This document shows, in pieces, positions 1 to 5,624 of a DNA stretch of 8,112 nucleotides. The notes under the pieces are model-generated. The model was not told the origin of the DNA. It made no database searches and worked only from the letters and a program-made list of their open reading frames with translations. The DNA is taken from assembly GCA_007131745.1 (NCBI GenBank), contig SLPX01000425.1, forward strand, positions 1 to 8,112, given 5' to 3'. Position 1 is the stretch's first letter. Each line of letters begins with the position of its first letter. The position numbers and the translations under genes are program-made. Source of the DNA: Myxococcales bacterium (GTDB taxonomy: Bacteria; Myxococcota; Polyangia; HGW-17; SLPX01).

Positions 1-758
1 GCAGGCACTTCTTCGTCATCCTGGTTGGTAACTGGTTTAGGGGGGACCAATTCAGCTTTGGTCAAGCCCAGCCGTACACGGCTCGCGTGCCGCAATCGGT
101 TGAAATACCTCTCGAAAGAAGGATATCTCTCAATGATTTCGGCAAGTTCATTTGCGGCTGCCAAAGATTCCCATCGCAAGTCGATCGCCTCGAACCACCA
201 CCAGTATTTTTTGCGATTTTCCGGGGCCACCATCAATGCATGACCCTCCCGTGTGAAATTGTGAAATACCAGGCCCCATGCCAATGGTTTCACAAGGGCA
301 TCAAAGTATTCTACAGCCCGTTGTTGTTCTTCCGTAAGCTCTGTCTTTTCGCCAAGATAAGACCGGGCGCCTTCCAGTCGTGAGTGAAACCGTTGTCGAT
401 ATAGGATGGACCAATCCAGTTGACTTCCAAGTATTTCCAGGTTTTCCCTCTCATGCGGGTCGTCAATGGCCTCTTCTATAATACCTGCTATCTCTTCGGC
501 CGCTTCTTCCAAAGCATCTGCAGAAAGCTCTGCCAATGCGTCGCGCACCAAATCCGACGGCAAATCGCCCTTTTCCTCGAATTGAACGGCTCCGGCTTCC
601 AACGCGGCAATGGTTTCAAGAAACAAGCCGGCTGCAACCACCCGGTCTTGTCGCTCCACGTTTTCATCTACGGCGTCAGCCGCTTGCAATTTCGCCACTG
701 CAAGAAGATCCTTTGAAACATCTTCCGACAGAGAGAAGGTCTTTTTGTTATCCTTCAT
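1..758 (-). CDS. acidic helical hypothetical protein (3' end outside window)
   Basis: The reading frame is open from an ATG at 758 down to the left edge without a stop, so at least 252 residues are visible and the C-terminus is missing. An AGGAGG at 767-772 sits 8 bases before the ATG. The protein begins MKDNKKTFSLSEDV and is rich in Glu, Asp and Ala, especially around residues 45-110, which suggests amphipathic helices. A Trp-rich patch (KKYWWWFEAIDLRW) lies near residues 189-202, and the last visible part (PPKPVTNQDDEEVP) looks like a flexible acidic tail. No signal peptide or membrane segment is seen, so it is probably cytoplasmic. It starts 27 bases after the stop of the Cys/His-rich gene and is likely the third gene of the sigma-factor operon. 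I do not recognise the family and assign no function. The gene call is firm. Confidence 0.85.
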   Translation of the reverse strand, partial: MKDNKKTFSLSEDVSKDLLAVAKLQAADAVDENVERQDRVVAAGLFLETIAALEAGAVQFEEKGDLPSDLVRDALAELSADALEEAAEEIAGIIEEAIDDPHERENLEILGSQLDWSILYRQRFHSRLEGARSYLGEKTELTEEQQRAVEYFDALVKPLAWGLVFHNFTREGHALMVAPENRKKYWWWFEAIDLRWESLAAANELAEIIERYPSFERYFNRLRHASRVRLGLTKAELVPPKPVTNQDDEEVP

Positions 759-785
759 CTCCAGGTCCTCCTGTTGAAGTTACTT
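759..785 (-). promoter_or_regulatory. ribosome binding site spacer of the acidic protein gene
   Basis: This short gap holds a full AGGAGG (767-772) at 8-base spacing from the ATG, preceded by AACA, the same AACAGGAGG core used by the rightward genes at 2527 and 3024. A 4-bp self-complement (CAGG/CCTG around an AGGA loop) overlaps the site but is too short to be convincing as a control element. There is no room for a separate promoter, which supports cotranscription with the gene upstream. Confidence 0.5.
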
Positions 786-1472
786 TCATGTTTCACTGCT
801 TTCCATAATCAACCCCGCCGCCTTTGCAGCCATTCTTTTCGTGTGAAAGTCGAATACTGCTTCTCTGAAGGATTTCAGCCGGCCTCCACATATGGGTCGA
901 TATCCGGTTTTCGCCCTCAACACTCCCTTTTTTTCATCTATCAAAGCAGCTACAAAAACCCGCTTTTCAGACAAAACAACGAGCGAACAATCATCGCTGC
1001 AAGGCTCTCTTTTTACAAAAAAACAAGGTTTGCCACCGGGATACTCACCTTTTAGGACGGATAAAACAGAGTTTTGTACAATATCATTATAAGTATCGAG
1101 TTCACTCTTGAAGGCAGACCCCACAGCAAGGATTTTTTTTGCATTGTCTCTGTCCGAGCCGCATTCTTTACATTCATCATTTTTTGTGGGCGCTTTTCGA
1201 GATAATCCACATTTCGGCAAGGTGGACTTCAGCTTTTTTAATAGGTTTTTTTGTCTCGCTTCCAGGTTCCGATGTAAAACGGGGCTGTCCGGCCATATTT
1301 CATGCCATCGCTCGGGATCATCTTTTTCCTTCTTTTCTTTCACCCCGTTTAATCTTGCGACGTGTTTCATGTAATGGCGATGGAGATTATGATTCGAAGT
1401 GAACCCTGCCCAAGTCAATCTGCAAACCTTGTTTTGTAGCTTTAGTTCCATAGCATTATTCTCGTGGCTCAT
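786..1472 (-). CDS. basic Cys/His-rich hypothetical protein
   Basis: This is a 228-residue basic protein of unrecognised family. The N-terminal part (residues 17-42) has C17 and a His cluster (H28, H31, H33, H37) in NLHRHYMKHVARLN. Residues 43-85 are Lys/Glu-rich and probably helical. Cysteines follow at C88 and at C101-x2-C104, which could bind a metal, and more at C150, C158, C162 and C195. The C-terminal 90 residues look like a compact alpha/beta domain with strands around CSLVVLSEKRVFVAALID, then RAKTGYRPICGGRLKSFREAV. The His-rich KHV segment followed by a late TGYRP strand is faintly reminiscent of barnase/EndoU/RelE-fold nucleases, but this is a weak impression, not an assignment. The ATG at 1472 lies 39 bases after the sigma gene stop, with AGAGG upstream at about 11 bases spacing. 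An ATG seven codons further in is possible but has a poorer ribosome site. It is likely cotranscribed with its neighbours. Confidence 0.8.
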   Translation of the reverse strand: MSHENNAMELKLQNKVCRLTWAGFTSNHNLHRHYMKHVARLNGVKEKKEKDDPERWHEIWPDSPVLHRNLEARQKNLLKKLKSTLPKCGLSRKAPTKNDECKECGSDRDNAKKILAVGSAFKSELDTYNDIVQNSVLSVLKGEYPGGKPCFFVKREPCSDDCSLVVLSEKRVFVAALIDEKKGVLRAKTGYRPICGGRLKSFREAVFDFHTKRMAAKAAGLIMESSET

Positions 1473-1511
1473 TTTTTTCCGGCCTCTTTCATCAAGTAGA
1501 CGTTTGGTGAT

Positions 1512-2126
1512 TCAGTTTTCTGACTTGAATGATTCAAAATATTTCCGAAATGCAGTTCGTGCTCTTTCTAATCTCTTGTACACGCCATCTCTCGACAATC
1601 CCGTGCGTTGCATCATTTCAGGCACCGTTAAGTATTCCAACTTCATTTCAAGGATTTCCACATAATTTGGATTTTCCTGACCAATTGCCTCCATAACCTT
1701 ATTAAGGAAATCCCTATCATCTACTCCTGGCACCCCTGGTTGAGCGGGTGATGGGTCAATCGGCGAAACTTCAGGTGTCGAAGGACCGGACACAATTCGT
1801 TTTTTTGATTTTTGGACGTCTTTGAACAAATTTTTCAGTGTCGTTTTACAAAATGCGAGAAATTGATTTCGATTGGTCGCTTTCACCTTATTGCCGCGTT
1901 TCGTGAAATCCATGATTTTCATTATCATGTTTTGACACAGATCATGCAGATCATCTTCGTCAAGTGAGTATTTGTATATCATCTTTCGTTTTCGACAATA
2001 ATCCAAGGCGATTGAAGCGACCTTCTCTCCTTCAGGTGAATTCCAATCAGGACTGGGACTGCTGAAGAATTGCTCAATCAAAGCATCATGTTCATGTACG
2101 CTATCAGTCTTTTTCGATGAAGACAC
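1512..2126 (-). CDS. sigma-70 family / ECF-like RNA polymerase sigma factor
   Basis: The 204-residue product has the two-domain plan of group 4 (ECF) sigma factors, which direct RNA polymerase to a small set of promoters. Region 2-like sequence spans about residues 36-110, with the acidic stretch DEDDLHDLCQNMIMKIMDF followed by FLAFCKTTLKNLFKDVQKSKKR, matching core binding and -10 recognition helices. A Pro/Ser-rich linker (about 113-134) leads to a region 4-like helix-turn-helix at about 155-197, where LTVPEMMQRTGLSRDGVYKRLERAR is the characteristic signature (given here as residues 166-190). I chose a GTG start at 2126 because AAAAAGGGG lies 8 bases upstream. An in-frame TTG at 2192 would add 22 residues but has no good ribosome site. 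It heads the leftward operon. No standard anti-sigma factor with a membrane segment or zinc-binding HxxxCxxC motif is adjacent, which is unusual for ECF factors. Confidence 0.82.
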   Translation of the reverse strand: MSSSKKTDSVHEHDALIEQFFSSPSPDWNSPEGEKVASIALDYCRKRKMIYKYSLDEDDLHDLCQNMIMKIMDFTKRGNKVKATNRNQFLAFCKTTLKNLFKDVQKSKKRIVSGPSTPEVSPIDPSPAQPGVPGVDDRDFLNKVMEAIGQENPNYVEILEMKLEYLTVPEMMQRTGLSRDGVYKRLERARTAFRKYFESFKSEN

Positions 2127-2218
2127 GGAGCCAACCCCTTTTTGATTTCCTCGACGGCCTGAAGATGACCGCACAACCGTTATACAAACCAAGTGGCTGT
2201 CTTCTTATCAAATTCTTA

Positions 2219-2253
2219 TTCGCCATACAATAGCGAAGATTGGCTTGGCTCAA
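2219..2253 (-). promoter_or_regulatory. possible promoter and overlapping dyad for the sigma operon
   Basis: Read on the minus strand, TTGAGC (2253-2248) lies 17 bases before TTGTAT (2230-2225), a moderate match to a housekeeping promoter. A perfect 5-bp inverted repeat, TTCGC at 2219-2223 and GCGAA at 2233-2237 with a 9-base centre, overlaps the -10-like element and could be an operator or a short leader hairpin. Both elements are short enough to arise by chance, so the call is tentative. Confidence 0.25.
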
Positions 2254-2284
2254 CCGCTAAATGAATGAGTTTTTTGGTTTTGTC

Positions 2285-2290
2285 TATAGT
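2285..2290 (+). promoter_or_regulatory. possible -10 element for rightward transcription
   Basis: TATAGT differs from the consensus -10 hexamer at one position and follows a T-rich tract at 2270-2280. No good -35 hexamer is found at 16-18 bases upstream. If it is used, the first rightward gene would have a 5' leader of roughly 230 bases. A promoter read by the adjacent alternative sigma factor is equally possible and could not be recognised by eye. Confidence 0.2.
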
Positions 2291-2403
2291 AATGGGGGGC
2301 GCTGTGGAGACCACATATTTTCGCGATGAGAGTGCTGGTCCCAATCTATTCAATAAAAGTTTTATTCCTCTGTCAGAAAACAAAATCCGGAACGTCTTTA
2401 AAT

Positions 2404-2568
2404 CAGAAACCGCTCAGCACCAACAATGCAGGAATAGATAGCGGAGGTTCTTTCTGGTTCCAAAAGTGCTCATGGGTTTCCGACCAAAAACCGAAGAGAG
2501 TGGAACAAGAACAGGAGGTTCAGCTCATGACCTACAAAGCAACTAAAATGAAATTCACGGAAGAGGTC
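2404..2568 (+). repeat. duplicated leader, copy 1 (with start of the 2527 gene)
   Basis: This stretch aligns with 2904-3065. It begins CAGAAAC, contains AATGCAGGA about 100 bases before the start codon and ends in the first 14 codons of the gene. The last 42 bases up to and including ATG (2488-2529) match copy 2 at 36 positions, with a 17-base identical block at 2507-2523 that contains the ribosome site. Spacing from CAGAAAC to ATG is 123 bases here and 120 in copy 2. A shared origin is clear near the gene and becomes looser further upstream. Confidence 0.65.
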
Positions 2569-2883
2569 GGCCACTGGACTGCCTGGAGCGACCCCTATAA
2601 TGTCGAACAGAACCGGGTTGCAGGAAAGCCCGGCATGCGAGAAAGAATCGAGCGCAAATTGTTTCCATCCGACAAAGGTGAGGTGAGTACACGGGAATGG
2701 ATGTGGATTATCCCGTTCATATTTATTCCATACGTAAACATTGCAGCGATTGTGTACTTTGCGACAACTAAAAAGGCAAAGCCTTCGATTCGTTGCTTCT
2801 TCAAGGCCTCGTTGTGGTGGTTATTAATCATTGCCATATATTACCTAATAGAGGCACTGGCTACTGGTAGACCGTTGTTTTAG
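2527..2883 (+). CDS. small protein with two predicted membrane segments
   Basis: This 118-residue protein starts at an ATG preceded by AGGAGG (2513-2518) at 8-base spacing. The N-terminal half is soluble and charged (MTYKATKMKFTEEVGHWTAW, then ERIERKLFPSDKGEV). Two hydrophobic segments follow: residues 58-80 (WMWIIPFIFIPYVNIAAIVY and onward) and 92-112 (KASLWWLLIIAIYYLIEAL), separated by a short basic loop (TTKKAKPSIRC). It is therefore probably an inner-membrane protein with a cytoplasmic N-terminal domain and a short C-terminal tail. I do not recognise the family. Its first 14 residues match those of the next gene at 8 positions, and the upstream leaders are related, so the two genes share a duplicated 5' module although the rest of the proteins differ. 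No terminator is evident between them. Confidence 0.8.
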   Translation: MTYKATKMKFTEEVGHWTAWSDPYNVEQNRVAGKPGMRERIERKLFPSDKGEVSTREWMWIIPFIFIPYVNIAAIVYFATTKKAKPSIRCFFKASLWWLLIIAIYYLIEALATGRPLF

Positions 2884-2903
2884 CTCAATGGCCGTCACCA
2901 GAC

Positions 2904-3065
2904 CAGAAACAGCGAAGCGCTAAAAAATGCAGGAGCATCGGGCCGGAATCTGTTTGCTAAACGTGATCATTGTTCTCTAACGAGAAACCGAGGAGTGCGG
3001 AAAAAGAACAGGAGGTTCAGTCCATGAACGGAAAAGCAATAGTTATGAAATGCACTGAAGCGGTG
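2904..3065 (+). repeat. duplicated leader, copy 2 (with start of the 3024 gene)
   Basis: This is the second copy of the leader seen at 2404-2568. It has the same order of elements: CAGAAAC, AATGCAGGA, AAACCGA, the 17-base identical block at 3004-3020 with AGGAGG, then ATG and an N-terminus related at protein level (MNGKAIVMKCTEAV against MTYKATKMKFTEEV). It occupies nearly the whole 140-base gap after the small membrane-protein gene, so each gene of the pair has its own leader rather than sharing one. Confidence 0.65.
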
Positions 3066-3680
3066 AGTTCCTCACCTGAAACAATCATGGAAGAGATTCG
3101 ATCTTTCCGAAGCGGGCGTGAGCACATGTCAAAAGAGGAACTTGCCGAAGCATGGGCGTCTCGTATCGTGAAGCTATATGCCGCTCAAGGTGCGGCAACC
3201 GCGCTGCCTGGAGCAATCCCCGGTATAGGAACCAAAACCCAGCTTGCGATAGAAGTGGGAGCAGAATCCTTTAACATCGGTTTCATGCTTCGCTGTATGG
3301 CTCGGATGGTGGCAGGGGTGGCTACAATATACGGTCACGATATCCGGGAATCCTTCACCCATGATTTCGCAAAGGTTTTGGCTCTGTGGTGTGGAGTATT
3401 GATGCCTACCAGAGAGGCGGCCAAGCATGTTGCAACAAAGGTGGCCTTAGCACAGTTCAAGAAAGTTCCGGCTCAAGTATTTGCAAAAATTAACCGTAAG
3501 GTGGGTACAACCATCATAACAAAGTACGGCGTTAAAAGGGGTGGAATTGCAGTCGGCCGTCTGATTCCCTTTGGTGTGGGTTCGGTTGTCGGAGGTGGAT
3601 TCAACTATTCCGTGATGCGGGGATTCAAACGGTGGACCATGAATTACTATACCGACAAAATGCAACTCGTAATGGCCTAA
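3024..3680 (+). CDS. EcsC-family-like protein
   Basis: The 218-residue product resembles EcsC-family proteins, a widespread group of poorly understood, membrane-associated proteins named after a gene of the Bacillus ecs locus. Features supporting this are a Gly/Pro-rich segment AATALPGAIPGIGTKTQL at residues 57-74, a middle helix with IYGHDIRESF near 102-111, and a C-terminal AVGRLIPFGVGSVVGGGFN block from residue 176 followed by FKRWTMNYYTD. That C-terminal Pro-x-Gly-x2-Gly-Gly-x2-Asn pattern with a trailing aromatic helix is the family hallmark as I know it. The Gly-rich hydrophobic stretches may touch or enter the membrane. The ATG at 3024 has AGGAGG (3010-3015) at 8-base spacing. An upstream in-frame ATG at 2970 would add 18 residues but falls inside the duplicated leader and lacks a ribosome site. 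Biochemical function is not known. It pairs with the preceding membrane protein. Confidence 0.7.
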   Translation: MNGKAIVMKCTEAVSSSPETIMEEIRSFRSGREHMSKEELAEAWASRIVKLYAAQGAATALPGAIPGIGTKTQLAIEVGAESFNIGFMLRCMARMVAGVATIYGHDIRESFTHDFAKVLALWCGVLMPTREAAKHVATKVALAQFKKVPAQVFAKINRKVGTTIITKYGVKRGGIAVGRLIPFGVGSVVGGGFNYSVMRGFKRWTMNYYTDKMQLVMA

Positions 3681-3783
3681 GATTAGTCGCACCGAACTGT
3701 CTCGCCGCCCTGTCATCGGCCGACTGCTTGCCTCAAGTATTTAGGGCTCTTTACGCATTTTTCGAAACTTCCTGTCAGATGTA
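3681..3783 (+). other. intergenic spacer before the Gre-like gene
   Basis: This spacer of about 100 bases contains no gene. A weak hairpin (GCCG 3704-3707 with CGGC 3717-3720) is not followed by a T tract, so I do not call a terminator. No convincing -35/-10 pair was found. Whether the Gre-like gene is transcribed with the EcsC-like gene or from its own promoter is therefore open. Confidence 0.35.
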
Positions 3784-3821
3784 CTCCTCCGGTGCGTCCA
3801 CAATATAGACGCGAGGAGGAG
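3784..3821 (+). promoter_or_regulatory. hairpin sequestering the Shine-Dalgarno of the Gre-like gene
   Basis: CTCCTCC at 3784-3790 is the perfect complement of GGAGGAG at 3815-3821, which is the ribosome binding site of the gene starting at 3825. Inside this 7-bp stem, GCGTC (3794-3798) pairs with GACGC (3808-3812) around a 9-base loop, extendable by one G-U pair (3793-3813). The resulting two-part stem would hide the whole ribosome site 4 bases before the start codon. The pairing is read directly from the sequence. Control of translation by temperature, a protein, a ligand or coupling to upstream translation is inference. Confidence 0.6.
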
Positions 3822-3824
3822 AAC

Positions 3825-4286
3825 ATGTCGTATTACTTTCTTGAAAAAGATTATCGGAAGTTGGTTGATGAAATGCAGAGCATAGAAGCTCGAATAAAGG
3901 ATATCGGCAAAGAAATGGGGGCAAGTTGTCAGGAAGGCGCTGAGACGTTTCACGACAATTTTGCGTATGAGGACGGCGAACGGCAACAGTACATGTGGTC
4001 AAAGCGTCTAAGCGAATTACGAGCAATCAGAAACATGGCACGTGTTGTTCATCCGGAAAGCGAACCGGAACGGGTTGCATTGGGTCGTCTGGTAAGCGTT
4101 TTGGACGAAGATACAGATGAAATAACAACATACCGTATTGGCAGTTACATGACATTTGATGGTAACAGAACAATTTCGTATAGTGCGCCGTTGGCCAGGT
4201 TGTTGATCGGAGCAGAAAAGGGTGATGTTAGGTCAGGAATAGTTAGTGGGAAGAAAAGGTCATTTTTGGTGGTGGATATCCGCTGA
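3825..4286 (+). CDS. GreA/GreB-family transcription elongation factor-like protein
   Basis: The 153-residue protein has the size and two-domain plan of Gre factors, which enter the RNA polymerase secondary channel and stimulate cleavage of backtracked RNA. Residues 1-75 form a likely coiled coil, with FHDNFAYEDGERQQY at 42-56 in the place of the family's DLxENAEYxxAxExQ tip. Residues 84-153 match the FKBP-like C-terminal domain: ALGRLVSVLDEDTDEITTYR, then ISYSAPLARLLIGAEKGDV at 117-135, where the SPL-like and GDV signatures are clear. By hand alignment, the two tip acidic residues of E. coli GreA (Asp41, Glu44) correspond to Thr41 and Asp44 here, so cleavage activity may be changed or lost, as in Gfh-type inhibitors. 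ATG is preceded by GAGGAGG (3813-3819) that lies in a hairpin. It is 84 bases upstream of the aminotransferase gene. This is probably a specialised paralogue rather than the housekeeping factor. Confidence 0.75.
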   Translation: MSYYFLEKDYRKLVDEMQSIEARIKDIGKEMGASCQEGAETFHDNFAYEDGERQQYMWSKRLSELRAIRNMARVVHPESEPERVALGRLVSVLDEDTDEITTYRIGSYMTFDGNRTISYSAPLARLLIGAEKGDVRSGIVSGKKRSFLVVDIR

Positions 4287-4291
4287 TTTTT

Positions 4292-4367
4292 GTTATTCTC
4301 CAAAGACTCAAAAACATAACTGTTCATAGATACGACAAATCGGAACAGCATAAAAAAGGAGAATAAC
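4292..4367 (+). promoter_or_regulatory. long-range stem covering the aminotransferase ribosome binding site
   Basis: GTTATTCTCC (4292-4301) is the perfect 10-base complement of GGAGAATAAC (4358-4367), which includes most of the AAGGAG Shine-Dalgarno (4356-4361) of the TTG start at 4371. One more G-U pair (4291-4368) extends it. Nested within the 56-base interior is CTGTTC (4320-4325) pairing with GAACAG (4343-4348), which encloses a 3-bp CGA/TCG stem (4333-4335, 4340-4342). The layout looks like an RNA leader with an inner hairpin and an outer SD-blocking stem. There is no T tract after the right arm, so it is not an ordinary terminator. The left arm begins just 6 bases after the Gre-like stop codon. 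Confidence 0.55.
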
Positions 4368-4370
4368 GTT

Positions 4371-5624
4371 TTGCCGGGCAAACTAGCTGTAAAGGGGGGC
4401 ACACCGGTCGTCAATGAACCACAGCCTCATTTCACGTGGCCTCCTCCGGTTCCGGGCCTCTCTGAAGTAATATCAGCGTATATCGTCTCCGGAAAACCGC
4501 TATCGATAGTGGATCGCAGCGGAATATACCAGGAACTTGAAGACAGGTTTTGTGAATTATTGCAAAGGAAATACGCGGTTCTTGTTTCGTCCGGTACGAT
4601 GGCGCTGTATTCCGCTTTTTTCGGAATCGACCTGAAACCCGGTGATGAGGTTATTTCGACCGTATACTCTTTCCATGCAACCGCAACTCCACTACTCCAC
4701 CTGGGCGTTCATGTGATTTTTTGTGATATCGAGGATGATACCGGGAATATCGATTGCAACGAGATTATTCCGCTTATAACACCGCGAACAAAAGCTGTCG
4801 TGACAAATCACATGTGGGGTCACCCCGTCGACATAAAAAGAGTGGCGGAGATTTGCCGCAACCACAAATTGTATTGGGTGGAGGATTGTTCGCATGCACA
4901 TTTTTCCTCCTACCAAGGTGAATATGTTGGCAAAAAGGGCGATGTCGCTGTTTTCAGCCTTCAGGGCAACAAGCTTTTGACCGGGGGTGAAGGCGGCATT
5001 CTTTTAACAGACTCCGTCGATGTTTACGAAAGAGCTACCCTCTTGGGTCACAGCCTGAAACGCTCGATGGACTGCGTAAAAAACCCGGCCTGGCAGGATA
5101 TCCGCCGCACCGGCTTCGGGCTGAAATTCCGCATTCACCCTCTTGCAGCGGTTATGGTGAAACATTTGCTGGAAAACCATTGTTTTGGATGGATTGAATC
5201 AAGAGCGAAAACATTGGAGTATTTCTCAAAAGGACTTGAAGCGACCGGGTTGATCAAGCCGCCGGCTCGAAGAGAATATGTTACTTCCATGGGCGCCCAC
5301 TACGGGTTCAAGCCCGGAATGGATTTCAACAATCTTGGCGTTTCCAGAGAAACCCTTGTCTCAGCTCTGAGAGCAGAAGGTCTTGATGTGTCTGTGCCCG
5401 GATCGTTGCCTTTTCACAGACTTCCCATTTTCGAACCATCGCGTTTCCATGTGGGAAATTTTTCAAAAACCGACCATGGTGACCGAAAGTTCCCAGGCGC
5501 TGACAAGTATCACTCACAAATACTTTCTCTACCCACCTTTACCTTCAAGGACCAGGTACCGATGGTAGACAAGTACATAGAAGCATTTGAAAAGGTTCTG
5601 GCTAACCTGGAGGAACTCGTATGA
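4371..5624 (+). CDS. DegT/DnrJ/EryC1/StrS family PLP-dependent aminotransferase
   Basis: This 417-residue protein has the normal length of DegT-family aminotransferases, which move an amino group, usually from glutamate or glutamine, onto a keto-sugar, keto-cyclitol or similar carbonyl using pyridoxal phosphate. Visible landmarks are the phosphate-binding SSGTMAL (73-79), the EDCSHAH block (171-177) with Asp172 for the pyridine nitrogen, and SLQGNKLLTGGEGG (196-209), where Lys201 is the expected Schiff-base lysine. The N-terminus (KLAVKGGTPV) and EDCxHAH resemble the aminocyclitol branch (StsC/BtrR-like inosose aminotransferases), but other substrates are possible. Translation starts at TTG 4371 with AAGGAG (4356-4361) at 9 bases. 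This start keeps the conserved N-terminal KLAVxGG. The site is covered by a potential stem. The stop overlaps the next start in ATGA (5621-5624), so the two enzymes are probably made together and act in one pathway. Confidence 0.9.
   Translation: MPGKLAVKGGTPVVNEPQPHFTWPPPVPGLSEVISAYIVSGKPLSIVDRSGIYQELEDRFCELLQRKYAVLVSSGTMALYSAFFGIDLKPGDEVISTVYSFHATATPLLHLGVHVIFCDIEDDTGNIDCNEIIPLITPRTKAVVTNHMWGHPVDIKRVAEICRNHKLYWVEDCSHAHFSSYQGEYVGKKGDVAVFSLQGNKLLTGGEGGILLTDSVDVYERATLLGHSLKRSMDCVKNPAWQDIRRTGFGLKFRIHPLAAVMVKHLLENHCFGWIESRAKTLEYFSKGLEATGLIKPPARREYVTSMGAHYGFKPGMDFNNLGVSRETLVSALRAEGLDVSVPGSLPFHRLPIFEPSRFHVGNFSKTDHGDRKFPGADKYHSQILSLPTFTFKDQVPMVDKYIEAFEKVLANLEELV

Larger units (their letters stand above)
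2127..2526. other. divergent intergenic control region
   Basis: About 400 bases separate the leftward sigma operon from the rightward small membrane-protein gene. I see no convincing gene in it. An open frame starting at 2326 runs into the gene at 2527, but its extra 67 codons give no recognisable protein and lack a ribosome site, while 2527 has an excellent one. The region holds a possible leftward promoter and dyad (2219-2253), a -10-like TATAGT on the plus strand (2285-2290), and the first copy of a duplicated leader (2404-2526). Both operons could therefore be controlled together from this point. Confidence 0.6.

Noticed and set aside
25..808. Several short plus-strand open frames of 72-98 codons
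   Set aside because: They lie opposite a continuous minus-strand frame (1-758) that has a perfect ribosome site and a protein-like composition. The plus-strand products have no recognisable features.
2127..2192. TTG start at 2192 for the sigma factor
   Set aside because: No adequate ribosome site precedes it, whereas AAAAAGGGG lies 8 bases before the GTG at 2126. The added residues (RSSSGRRGNQKG) are low complexity.
2326..2526. Upstream extension of the small membrane-protein gene to an ATG at 2326
   Set aside because: The extra 67 codons give no plausible protein, there is no ribosome site before 2326, and AGGAGG sits ideally before the ATG at 2527. The region also aligns with the noncoding leader of the next gene.
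2404..3024. Integron cassette recombination sites as the explanation for the repeated leaders
   Set aside because: I could not find paired RYYYAAC/GTTRRRY core sites or the conserved imperfect palindromes of attC elements. The similarity is concentrated at the translation start instead.
3685..3725. Possible terminator after the EcsC-like gene (AGTCG/CGACT and GCCG/CGGC arms)
   Set aside because: The arms are short, separated by an unpaired stretch of over 10 bases, and no T run follows.
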